This document shows positions 57,279-64,000 of a stretch of DNA of 64,000 nucleotides, in pieces. The notes beneath the pieces are model-generated. The model searched no databases. It had not been told where the DNA came from and saw only the letters and a program-made list of their open reading frames with translations. Positions within the stretch are counted from its first letter, which is position 1. Each line of letters opens with the position of its first letter. The position numbers were made by a program, and so were the translations under genes. The stretch covers positions 727,335 to 791,334 of the forward strand of contig NZ_FNXY01000004.1 of NCBI RefSeq assembly GCF_900108855.1, written 5' to 3'. This stretch comes from Dyadobacter koreensis. GTDB taxonomy: Bacteria > Bacteroidota > Bacteroidia > Cytophagales > Spirosomataceae.

Positions 57279-59258
57279 TTACCGCAGCTTGTTTTCTATT
57301 CGATGAAAAATTGAAGTGAATACTTCGGGTAAATTATCCCTTATATCTTCGTCAGTCATAACTGCGAGGGTTGCTATGTGGGTTGCGGGCTTTCCTCGCC
57401 CTAAAAAATGATAATTATACCAGATCATAAGTTCCTTTTCTGCCTCAGTGTATTGCTCGCCGATTGCATCTTCAGATTTTAGCGTTGCCTTTACCGCAGC
57501 AGACACTTTTTCTTCAAATGCGTCAGGTTTCTCTAATTTGTCCGGAATCCTTGGACCGCCTCCTTTCGGAATTTGATCTTTATAGAATTTAGAGTAGCAA
57601 GTCAACATTACAAAATCAAGGTCAAGGGGACTTGAATAGAAAACACTAAAATGTTCTAGCTTTTTCAACCAACCATCTAACGTTTCCCTGTAGTTGATGT
57701 TCCACTCATGCATTTTTTCAAGCTTGTCATTTTCTAAGATTGTTCCATCTTTTAAGTTTAAAAGATCGTTGCGCCTTACTCCGGAAGCAATTAGTTCCTT
57801 CAATGCATATTTGACGCGGCCCCAAGCTCCGCCCTCTCGCTCTAAATCAAGATCAAGCAATGTAACAAATGGAATGTGAAGGTTGGTCAGAAGTTTCCAT
57901 ATATGGTTAACAAAACGATGACCTAATGGTGTAAAGGTTAAGATGTTATCATCAAAATTTAAATTCATAACCTCCATCAAGCGATTGAAAATTATCTCCT
58001 CACTATCACCCTCGCCAATAACAACAAGTTTGGCAAAATATATTTCTGGATAATTGCGAATGGCTTGACGAACATATTTATATGCTTCGGCATTATCCTC
58101 GGGGAGAACGATCTGATTTATTTCTGTCTCGTATGAGTCATTGATTCGAAAATGAAAAATTGACTCTGGGATTACTCTTTTTACTATTGATGGAGTGTGG
58201 GAAGATAGGATTACCTGAGAATTAGGTTGTTTTGCTATCTGAGTTAAGATTGAAACAACCCTACCCAGAAGTTGCGGTGCAATATGGTTTTCGGGCTCCT
58301 CAATTGCCAGTAGAGTTATCAACGGCCTGTTTAGACCTATATCTTCGTTATCTTCTTTTTTACCAAATTTTTCCTCGATATCCAAAAGAGAACATACCAA
58401 AGTGAGATAGAAAAGGGATCGGTAGCCATCTCCAAGTTCATCAATCTTATAGTTTTTATGAGCCTCTGTGGGGCTGAATGATATCTCGAGCTTTTTTAAG
58501 ATAGATTCAAAATCACTACCACCAAAACCAATACTTGTCTGACGATACCTGTCCTCTTTGTGGAACTGCTGCCAAAATTGATTAATAGAGTTTTGTACTG
58601 TTTTAAACTCTGCCAGATCCTTAAAATCATTATTGATATTTTCAACTTGCTGGTTGAAATTTAAAGTAAAATCATCAGTCCACTTTATCTTGCGAAGAAC
58701 CCTGTAAAGTAGACTTCCCGAAGCATACTTTAACTGCTCGGCAGGCCGACGTATTGCGGGCACGTATAGGATTTGAATTAAACTCCTAAGATGACTTGGG
58801 AAAGGCACTTTATTTTCGTCCTTCACATCTGCGCCCTCAGGCACGTTTATAATAACGAGTTTGCTATCTAATTCACCATCTGGCTCGATCGCGGATTTTT
58901 TCCACGTGGCCTCCAGCCTTAATCTCAGATAAGGGTACTCTCCTTGTGCTCCTACAACCATCCCTAAGAAAAAATGTGGTACTGCATCGGGATTAGTACT
59001 GAAATCAAAGCGCGTTTCAATAGACAGATATCGACGGTTTATATCTTCTGATTTCTCATCCTTGGCATGATGAAAGTCTTTCAGATGAAATTCCCTTTCT
59101 CCAAAATTTGAGCTAAACATCTTTCGGAGTGCATCCATTACAGATGTTTTTCCAGAGCTATTTAAACCTATAAAGGCGCTCAATTCAGGATTTATATTTA
59201 GATTTACTTGCTGACCAAAAGATCGGAAGCCTTGGATCTTTAATTTTGTTAGTTTCAC
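57279..59258 (-). CDS. gajA: OLD-family ATPase-TOPRIM endonuclease, Gabija GajA-like
   Basis: 659 residues from a GTG start (59256-59258); no ATG lies nearby and the frame opens directly with the conserved KLTKLKIQGFRSFGQQV. The ABC-type ATPase has Walker A GLNSSGKTSV (31-40), signature-like DELGDGYRSLF (about 273-283), Walker B LLAIEEPENHI (about 316-326) and the SSHTPSIVKRV switch. The TOPRIM domain has LVVIGEGDSEE (catalytic Glu near 416) and FVTLLDLDLE (D-x-D near 470). GajA nicks DNA at specific sites when nucleotides fall during phage infection. The reference GajA has about 580 residues; the extra length here is mostly in the C-terminal part after TOPRIM. Confidence 0.82.
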   Translation of the reverse strand: MKLTKLKIQGFRSFGQQVNLNINPELSAFIGLNSSGKTSVMDALRKMFSSNFGEREFHLKDFHHAKDEKSEDINRRYLSIETRFDFSTNPDAVPHFFLGMVVGAQGEYPYLRLRLEATWKKSAIEPDGELDSKLVIINVPEGADVKDENKVPFPSHLRSLIQILYVPAIRRPAEQLKYASGSLLYRVLRKIKWTDDFTLNFNQQVENINNDFKDLAEFKTVQNSINQFWQQFHKEDRYRQTSIGFGGSDFESILKKLEISFSPTEAHKNYKIDELGDGYRSLFYLTLVCSLLDIEEKFGKKEDNEDIGLNRPLITLLAIEEPENHIAPQLLGRVVSILTQIAKQPNSQVILSSHTPSIVKRVIPESIFHFRINDSYETEINQIVLPEDNAEAYKYVRQAIRNYPEIYFAKLVVIGEGDSEEIIFNRLMEVMNLNFDDNILTFTPLGHRFVNHIWKLLTNLHIPFVTLLDLDLEREGGAWGRVKYALKELIASGVRRNDLLNLKDGTILENDKLEKMHEWNINYRETLDGWLKKLEHFSVFYSSPLDLDFVMLTCYSKFYKDQIPKGGGPRIPDKLEKPDAFEEKVSAAVKATLKSEDAIGEQYTEAEKELMIWYNYHFLGRGKPATHIATLAVMTDEDIRDNLPEVFTSIFHRIENKLR

Positions 59259-59611
59259 TGGTTTGAAATGAGGGCTTTGTTTTAATTACACTAAATTGTC
59301 CCAATAATTATATGCTTTTTTCTTGTAATATTATCAATTATCAAAGTTAATGTTAGCAAAAGCTGAAATATTATTACCAAATTACCATAAAATTAAAACA
59401 GGTTTCATAAGGTGTGAAGAAGACTATTAGATGATCTGCCAGCATTTTGTCCAATTAAAGAAAAGGAAGAATCTAATACTTTTTTGAGAGCAAAATTTGC
59501 CGATGATGAGCGTGATAATTTTTAATGTTGTTATTTAATTGATAGAATCTTTCAATAATATATGCAAGTTTTTAATAATCAAGTATTGATATTAGTGGTC
59601 TGGAACGAGTC
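59259..59611. other. Leader region of the Gabija-like operon
   Basis: About 350 bp, strongly A/T-rich, between the GajA-like start and the right copy of the inverted-repeat element. I see no gene. The operon promoter should lie here. Confidence 0.5.
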
Positions 59612-59782
59612 TGGAGAACTCTGACGCGTTGACCATATGATTCCGTGGCAGATTGACCATTAACAGATTATTACTCACCATATGCCAAAATAGTAAATCA
59701 TTTACTTAGCCTGGTTAATTCCAAAGGAGACGACCTGCCCTCAATTTCCGAATTGTGTTGATCAGCGACTCCGAATTCTCCA
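59612..59782. repeat. Inverted-repeat-ended element, right copy (MITE-like, 171 bp)
   Basis: Second copy of the element at 39254-39426, same orientation. The right end is the identical TCCGAATTCTCCA (59770-59782); the left end TGGAGAACTCTGA (59612-59624) differs from the perfect repeat at two positions. The interior aligns along its whole length with scattered substitutions and one or two short gaps. It lies between the GajA-like gene and the helicase-nuclease gene. Confidence 0.7.
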
Positions 59783-59827
59783 ATCATTTCTACTTATTAC
59801 AGGGTATTGTAGCGCTGATTGATAACC

Positions 59828-62800
59828 TTACTTCAAGATATTTTCAAAAATTCCCCGTCTTTTTTTTACCAGGTTATTTTCCGTGCTACGATCAATTGCA
59901 ACTAAAATATCCTTACGCATTTCCTCAGTTACTCGTGAAAAACCAAATAACTTTGCGACAAGCGGAACAGCTGAATCTGGTTGAATCGCCAGCGAGGTTT
60001 CTACAATTTTCTTAACTGCCTGCTGAATTTCCTCGGAAGAAATATATTGTAAGCGTTTGGAGGTACCAGGGAAATTGCTTCGCTCTCGAATTACGGGAAC
60101 TTTCATTTCAGGATACCATAAGAAATCGCCGTTTACTTTTATAAGACCAGACGAAGATGCATATTTGACGGCATCAGTCAAAGCTTGCCTGATACGTGAG
60201 CCAACTTTTGATACGCCAGCCGCGTCTGCAAGTCGCCTTGCCATTTCATCAAAATGAATAGGACTTTCAACGGCTACGATATCTTGTATCCATCCACCAA
60301 GCTTTCCCAGTGAATGTAGATGTAATTCTTGGGACGCCACTTCGGCTGGCAAGAATGCTAATTCATAAACAGGTAGCAACACCTCAATTTCCCTTACCTC
60401 TTCACGAATGACCGCACTTAGTTCCATCTGTAATTCTTCTTCAACTGAATCATCCACCAGTGTTTGATTTCTGGCAGTTTCGATTGCAGCGATGAGTCTT
60501 TGCCGTTCCTTGTCAGGATTTCTGAACCAGTCAGTACTCCATACCCTGTACATTTTCCAGCCTATTGTTTCAAGAACCTGTCTTCTGAGCCGGTCACGGT
60601 CTCTGGCTGATTTCGCACTGGCATATGCTTCTCCGTCACATTCTATTCCCAGAAGATACCGACCTGGGTTATCATTGTCAACAACTGCTAAGTCAATATA
60701 AAAGCCATCTGACCCAACTTGTTTACGAACTGTATAGCCCGCCTCAATTAATTGATCAGCAACATGATCTTCAAATGGCCGGACTAAGGGAATACTTATA
60801 TCCTTCTCAACGTTAAATTTTCCATGTTGAGCAAAATAAAGGAAATTCCTTAATGCCCTAATTCCAAATTTTTCACCGGGCGTTATCGCAATATCTTCTG
60901 AAATTATGTTTGCGAAGACCTCACAGCGCAATTTTGCTCTGGTGATCAATACATTTAATCTGCGTTCCCCGCCTTCGTTATTAAGCGGGCCAAAGCGTTT
61001 TGGTACTGTTCCATCCTCGATTCGTCCGTAACCTATAGTTATTAAAATAACATCTCGCTCATCGCCCTGAACATTTTCCAGATTTTTCACAAAAAATGGC
61101 TCGTTCGGATGGCTCGTAAAGAATGATTCGACAGCAGGGTTTTTCCTACGTTTTATCTCCAGCGCAAACTGTATAGCCTGCATTTGCTTGGAACTGAAGG
61201 CAACAACACCCAACGTTTGTTTCGGATTTTTCAGGGCATGCTCAATGACAGCATCCGCGACATACTCAGCTTCTTTGGGATTGGTACTTGTTTTTCCTTT
61301 TTCGTAAACCGTATTCGGCAAATGATGATAAGCTAATCCCATTCTGGTTTTAGAGCCTGGACTTGGAAATATCACCAGACGGTTTTCGTAGAATTCGCGG
61401 TTCGAAAGACTGATAAGTGATTCGTGACGGCTCCTGTAGTGCCACCTTAACATTCTTTCGGATGCACCCTGTCCGTTACACATCCCCAAGATACTTTGCA
61501 TATCAGAAGTAACGTTTTCTTCATCTTCTGAGTCATTGTTCATTTTATCAAAAAAACTTGTTGGGGGAAGCTGTTTTGTGTCACCCACGACTACAAGTTG
61601 TTTTCCGCGAAGTAATGCGCCCAAAGCTTCTACGGGACGAACCTGGCTTGCTTCATCAAATATTACAAGATCAAATTCGATTGAACCAGGTGCCATAAAA
61701 TTTGCAATGGACATAGGGCTCATCATGATAACAGGCTTTATTGCCTGAATTGCAAGCCCAGCTTCATGTACGAGTTTGCGAATCGGTTTGTGCCGGGCTT
61801 TCTTGTTAAATTCCGCTCTTAAAATATTAACCTGGCCACCCGCTTCTTGCCGAGGAACACTTTCCCAATGTTTCAATGCTACCAATGCCCTGTTATACTG
61901 GAGTTTTAAAAGGTCTATTTTTTTAAATTTTTCTACGACCTCTTCATGGCTTGTCCGTTCAAAATTTCTTAAGGCAGCACTTGACGACACCGCTTGTTCA
62001 ATTAAACTTTCATACCAGGTTTTCTGAAAAGCAATTTTTAAGAAATCGGCTGCCCCGGACCAATGCACAGATGCGTTAGTTAGGAATTGCAATCCATCGT
62101 TTTTGGCAGTTTCTTCTAAATTATTCCATGCTATTACCTGTTGAATTTCAGCAAGGCGCTCCTTCCATAGGCTAAGTGCCTCCATTTGAGGGACAAATTT
62201 TTCATTCGACAAAAATTTGCCCGGTGACCTTCTAACTTCGTCAATTTCTAGTTTTCCCAGGACAGCATTTATCGCTTCTCTATGTTCCTTGATTTTTTGG
62301 TTAAGAATTCGTGCGTATTCTGAAGCTGTTGAAGCAGGTTCGTTGCGAGTTAGATATTTCAGAATATCTTTCGAAACAAATCCATTTAAAACCTGTTGAT
62401 GGACAAGCAATAAATAATCAGATTGAGATTTAAGCGCTTCCCAGTCTGCTCTATATTTATGCCAGCGTTTAGTAAATAGGCTTACCCCCATAGGTTCGAG
62501 ATCCCTAAGTGTATTCTCTAGCCTCTTTGCTTCTAAAATTGCATCGACATAAGTGATTTTTAACTGAAGATCATTCGGTAATGCAGTTTTGCAAAAAGAA
62601 GCTAATTGTTTGTTGCTTTGCTTATAAGAGCCTTTAAGGAATTTAAAAAAACTTGAACCGTGTGTAATTAAGTTCTGTCTGATTTCAAGAACATTTTGGT
62701 CCCAGGCTTCCGGTAAAAATATCTCAGCATACTCATTACGAATTGCAGATAGCTTTTTTCCTGTATCCAATAATTCGGCAATATCCTCTTTGTTCAACAG

Positions 62801-63904
62801 CCAACGTTCGTCCTCAACAGCTAAATCGCGTAAATCGTGAGGTTGCCCGGCAAGTTCTCCAAATCGAATCAGCGATGCAGTCTGCTCAGAACTATCTGGA
62901 ATATGGGTTTCAAAGGAATTTGCGATTTTGACTGATTCTAACTGCAAGTCTGCCGTAGCCTGATATGTGGCGTTTAGAAGAGTTAAAATCGTTTCCTGGT
63001 CACTACGGAGAAACATTTTCAAACGACTGCCCCAAAACAATAGCTCTGTTGGAACGCCTATATCCTTAAGCCGAGCCTGTATGCGATCTGCCATCGCTTC
63101 TGCCATGGTTATCTGCTCTCTACTGTAATATTGTACTGAATCAACATTAATTTTGGGGAGCTGAACACCTTCCGTCTCTTTATCTATATTTAATAAATGG
63201 CCAATTACTTTTTGTGCAGACAGTCCGCTTGCAGAAATCTCTACGTTTATTGAACTGCAATATGCATTTAATTCATCCTTCTGTGCCTGAAGAAGAAAAA
63301 TTTCTCGCTCCAAATGCAATAGTGTAGGCCTTCCCAACTCCAATATTCTCTTGAGTTCCTCGTGAAGTTCCCTTTTATTCGATTTGTGACTGTGTAATTC
63401 CAGGCAGGCTTCGCCTAAACCAATACTATCAAGTCTCCGCTTAACGACGTCAAGTGCCGCCATTTTTTCAGCCACAAAAAGCACTTTTTTGCCTTGGCCG
63501 ACTGCATTTGCAATAATATTTGTAATCGTCTGTGACTTTCCGGTTCCCGGAGGGCCTTGAATCACCATATGTCTGCCTTCCTGAACTGCGAGCATTGCAA
63601 GAACCTGCGAACTATCTGCATCTACCACATTATAAAGATCGTCGGCACTGGTTTCAGTATCCAGGTTATGGTCTTCTGTCGCTGTGGGAGCCGGGTCGCG
63701 AAAACCCGTCTCAAACAGTGATTTTAGAATTGCATTATTGTAAGGCTTTTTATCGTCTGGCCATTTGGAGCTGTCCAGATCATGATAGATCATAAATTTG
63801 CCAAAAGAGAAAAATCCCAGCTCAATCGCATCTTTTTCAATTTTCCAGGAAGGATGGTGACTAATACGTTCAGATATTACATCAAAATATTTTTCAATAC
63901 TAAG
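59828..63904 (-). CDS. Large SF1 helicase with REase-like nuclease and DUF3320, 5'-truncated
   Basis: About 1358 residues remain. The first genuine residues are LSIEKYFDVISERI (codon at 63902-63904); an upstream GTG at 63976 only reads through insertion-sequence repeats. Motifs: Walker A QGPPGTGKSQTI (140-151 of the frame from 63976), a long helical insert, DEASQVRPVEALG (II), VVGDTKQLPP (III), ENVQGDERDVILITIGYG (V) and VLITRAKLRCEVF (VI). A Vsr/MTES_1575-type nuclease follows: EAGYTVRKQVGSDGFYIDLAV, LLGIECDGEAYASAKSARDRDRLR. A DUF3320 end closes it (IRQALTDAVKYASSSGLI ... FGFSRVTEEM). Full-length relatives carry an N-terminal DUF4011 domain, missing here. Such giants occur in defence islands. 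The gene is probably inactive or much reduced. Confidence 0.85.
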   Translation of the reverse strand, partial: LSIEKYFDVISERISHHPSWKIEKDAIELGFFSFGKFMIYHDLDSSKWPDDKKPYNNAILKSLFETGFRDPAPTATEDHNLDTETSADDLYNVVDADSSQVLAMLAVQEGRHMVIQGPPGTGKSQTITNIIANAVGQGKKVLFVAEKMAALDVVKRRLDSIGLGEACLELHSHKSNKRELHEELKRILELGRPTLLHLEREIFLLQAQKDELNAYCSSINVEISASGLSAQKVIGHLLNIDKETEGVQLPKINVDSVQYYSREQITMAEAMADRIQARLKDIGVPTELLFWGSRLKMFLRSDQETILTLLNATYQATADLQLESVKIANSFETHIPDSSEQTASLIRFGELAGQPHDLRDLAVEDERWLLNKEDIAELLDTGKKLSAIRNEYAEIFLPEAWDQNVLEIRQNLITHGSSFFKFLKGSYKQSNKQLASFCKTALPNDLQLKITYVDAILEAKRLENTLRDLEPMGVSLFTKRWHKYRADWEALKSQSDYLLLVHQQVLNGFVSKDILKYLTRNEPASTASEYARILNQKIKEHREAINAVLGKLEIDEVRRSPGKFLSNEKFVPQMEALSLWKERLAEIQQVIAWNNLEETAKNDGLQFLTNASVHWSGAADFLKIAFQKTWYESLIEQAVSSSAALRNFERTSHEEVVEKFKKIDLLKLQYNRALVALKHWESVPRQEAGGQVNILRAEFNKKARHKPIRKLVHEAGLAIQAIKPVIMMSPMSIANFMAPGSIEFDLVIFDEASQVRPVEALGALLRGKQLVVVGDTKQLPPTSFFDKMNNDSEDEENVTSDMQSILGMCNGQGASERMLRWHYRSRHESLISLSNREFYENRLVIFPSPGSKTRMGLAYHHLPNTVYEKGKTSTNPKEAEYVADAVIEHALKNPKQTLGVVAFSSKQMQAIQFALEIKRRKNPAVESFFTSHPNEPFFVKNLENVQGDERDVILITIGYGRIEDGTVPKRFGPLNNEGGERRLNVLITRAKLRCEVFANIISEDIAITPGEKFGIRALRNFLYFAQHGKFNVEKDISIPLVRPFEDHVADQLIEAGYTVRKQVGSDGFYIDLAVVDNDNPGRYLLGIECDGEAYASAKSARDRDRLRRQVLETIGWKMYRVWSTDWFRNPDKERQRLIAAIETARNQTLVDDSVEEELQMELSAVIREEVREIEVLLPVYELAFLPAEVASQELHLHSLGKLGGWIQDIVAVESPIHFDEMARRLADAAGVSKVGSRIRQALTDAVKYASSSGLIKVNGDFLWYPEMKVPVIRERSNFPGTSKRLQYISSEEIQQAVKKIVETSLAIQPDSAVPLVAKLFGFSRVTEEMRKDILVAIDRSTENNLVKKRRGIFENILK

Positions 63905-63905
63905 T

Positions 63906-64000
63906 TGTGATCGGTAAATAACAATGCACCACGATTGGTAAATAAGAGTGCACCATAATTGGTAACAAGAATGCACCAGATAGAAAGCTTTGGGGGCATG
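63906..64000. mobile_element. End of a probable IS21-family element (tandem TGCACCA repeats), continues past the edge
   Basis: Three ~24-bp tandem units are visible: CGGTAAATAACAATGCACCA, TTGGTAAATAAGAGTGCACCA and TTGGTAACAAGAATGCACCA-like, at about 63912-63978. Terminal arrays of this type, with T-G at the outer end (63906 or 63908), are typical of IS21-family ends, where they bind the IstA transposase. Helicase homology stops exactly at this boundary. No istA/istB reading frame is inside the window, so the family is inferred from the ends only. Confidence 0.5.

Noticed and set aside
63905..63976. GTG start at 63976 giving a 1382-residue helicase
   Set aside because: The first 24 codons are translated insertion-sequence repeats; true homology begins at 63904.
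1..64000. CRISPR array, rRNA operon, complete tRNA
   Set aside because: No regularly spaced identical repeats with unique spacers were seen, no rRNA-like sequence, and the only tRNA-like pieces lack their 5' halves.

Overview
The window reads as a chromosome segment of a Bacteroidota bacterium, most likely a Cytophagales relative of Dyadobacter or Spirosoma. The signs are two SusC/SusD pairs, a type IX secretion C-terminal signal, a Bacteroidetes-type ECF sigma/FecR pair, a two-component-propeller sensor, permease-prefix FtsX proteins, and few clear Shine-Dalgarno sites. The genus is inference; no rRNA or complete tRNA is present to confirm it.

Region 1 (1-13.9 kb) is a polysaccharide-utilisation-type locus. 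A propeller sensor of the hybrid two-component type runs off the left edge. Divergent from it are a secreted beta-helix protein and a GH3 hydrolase. Convergent are a T9SS-exported beta-helix protein and a SusD/SusC pair. The same motif pair (TGCAACA, 21-bp period) lies upstream of both the beta-helix gene and susC, in the same orientation relative to each gene, so both arms are probably controlled by one dimeric regulator.

Region 2 (14.6-29.7 kb) is a second Sus locus, all on the minus strand, with different control. An ECF sigma factor and a FecR anti-sigma factor precede a SusC carrying an STN signalling domain. Then come SusD, a small lipoprotein, a calcineurin-like phosphoesterase, an ADP-ribosylglycohydrolase-family protein, a PQQ sugar dehydrogenase fused to cytochrome c, a Tat-exported MocA oxidoreductase and a glycerophosphodiesterase-family protein. 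It has no recognisable glycosidase and is rich in phosphoester and redox enzymes, so its substrate may be a phosphorylated or phosphodiester-linked glycan or polyol.

Region 3 (29.9-32.1 kb) is decayed: a ROK regulator cut by an in-frame TAG, an FAD-dependent oxidoreductase remnant with a TAG and a frameshift, and, abutting it on the other strand, the last 67 codons of a RecD2-like helicase.

Region 4 (32.6-39.0 kb) holds a tight minus-strand trio (HEPN/MNT-like protein, SWIM-SNF2 helicase, small HTH protein), a divergent XRE regulator and a secreted transglutaminase-like protein.

Region 5 (39.2-59.8 kb) is accessory DNA bracketed by two diverged copies of a ~172-bp inverted-repeat-ended element. 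The left copy truncates a tyrosine integrase, and tRNA 3'-end relics with terminators lie next to it. Inside are a PadR/FtsX/serine-hydrolase cassette, an alpha/beta hydrolase, two tandem PAS-LuxR paralogues and a secreted beta-barrel-like protein. The rest is a defence-type block: a two-gene NYN nuclease plus NACHT-type ATPase operon, and a Gabija-like GajA/GajB pair facing it.

Region 6 (59.8-64 kb) is a giant SF1 helicase with a Vsr/REase-type nuclease domain and a DUF3320 end. Its N-terminus is cut off by tandem repeats that look like the end of an IS21-family element at the right edge. The best candidate for an undescribed system is the NYN-NACHT pair, followed by the HEPN/SNF2/HTH operon.
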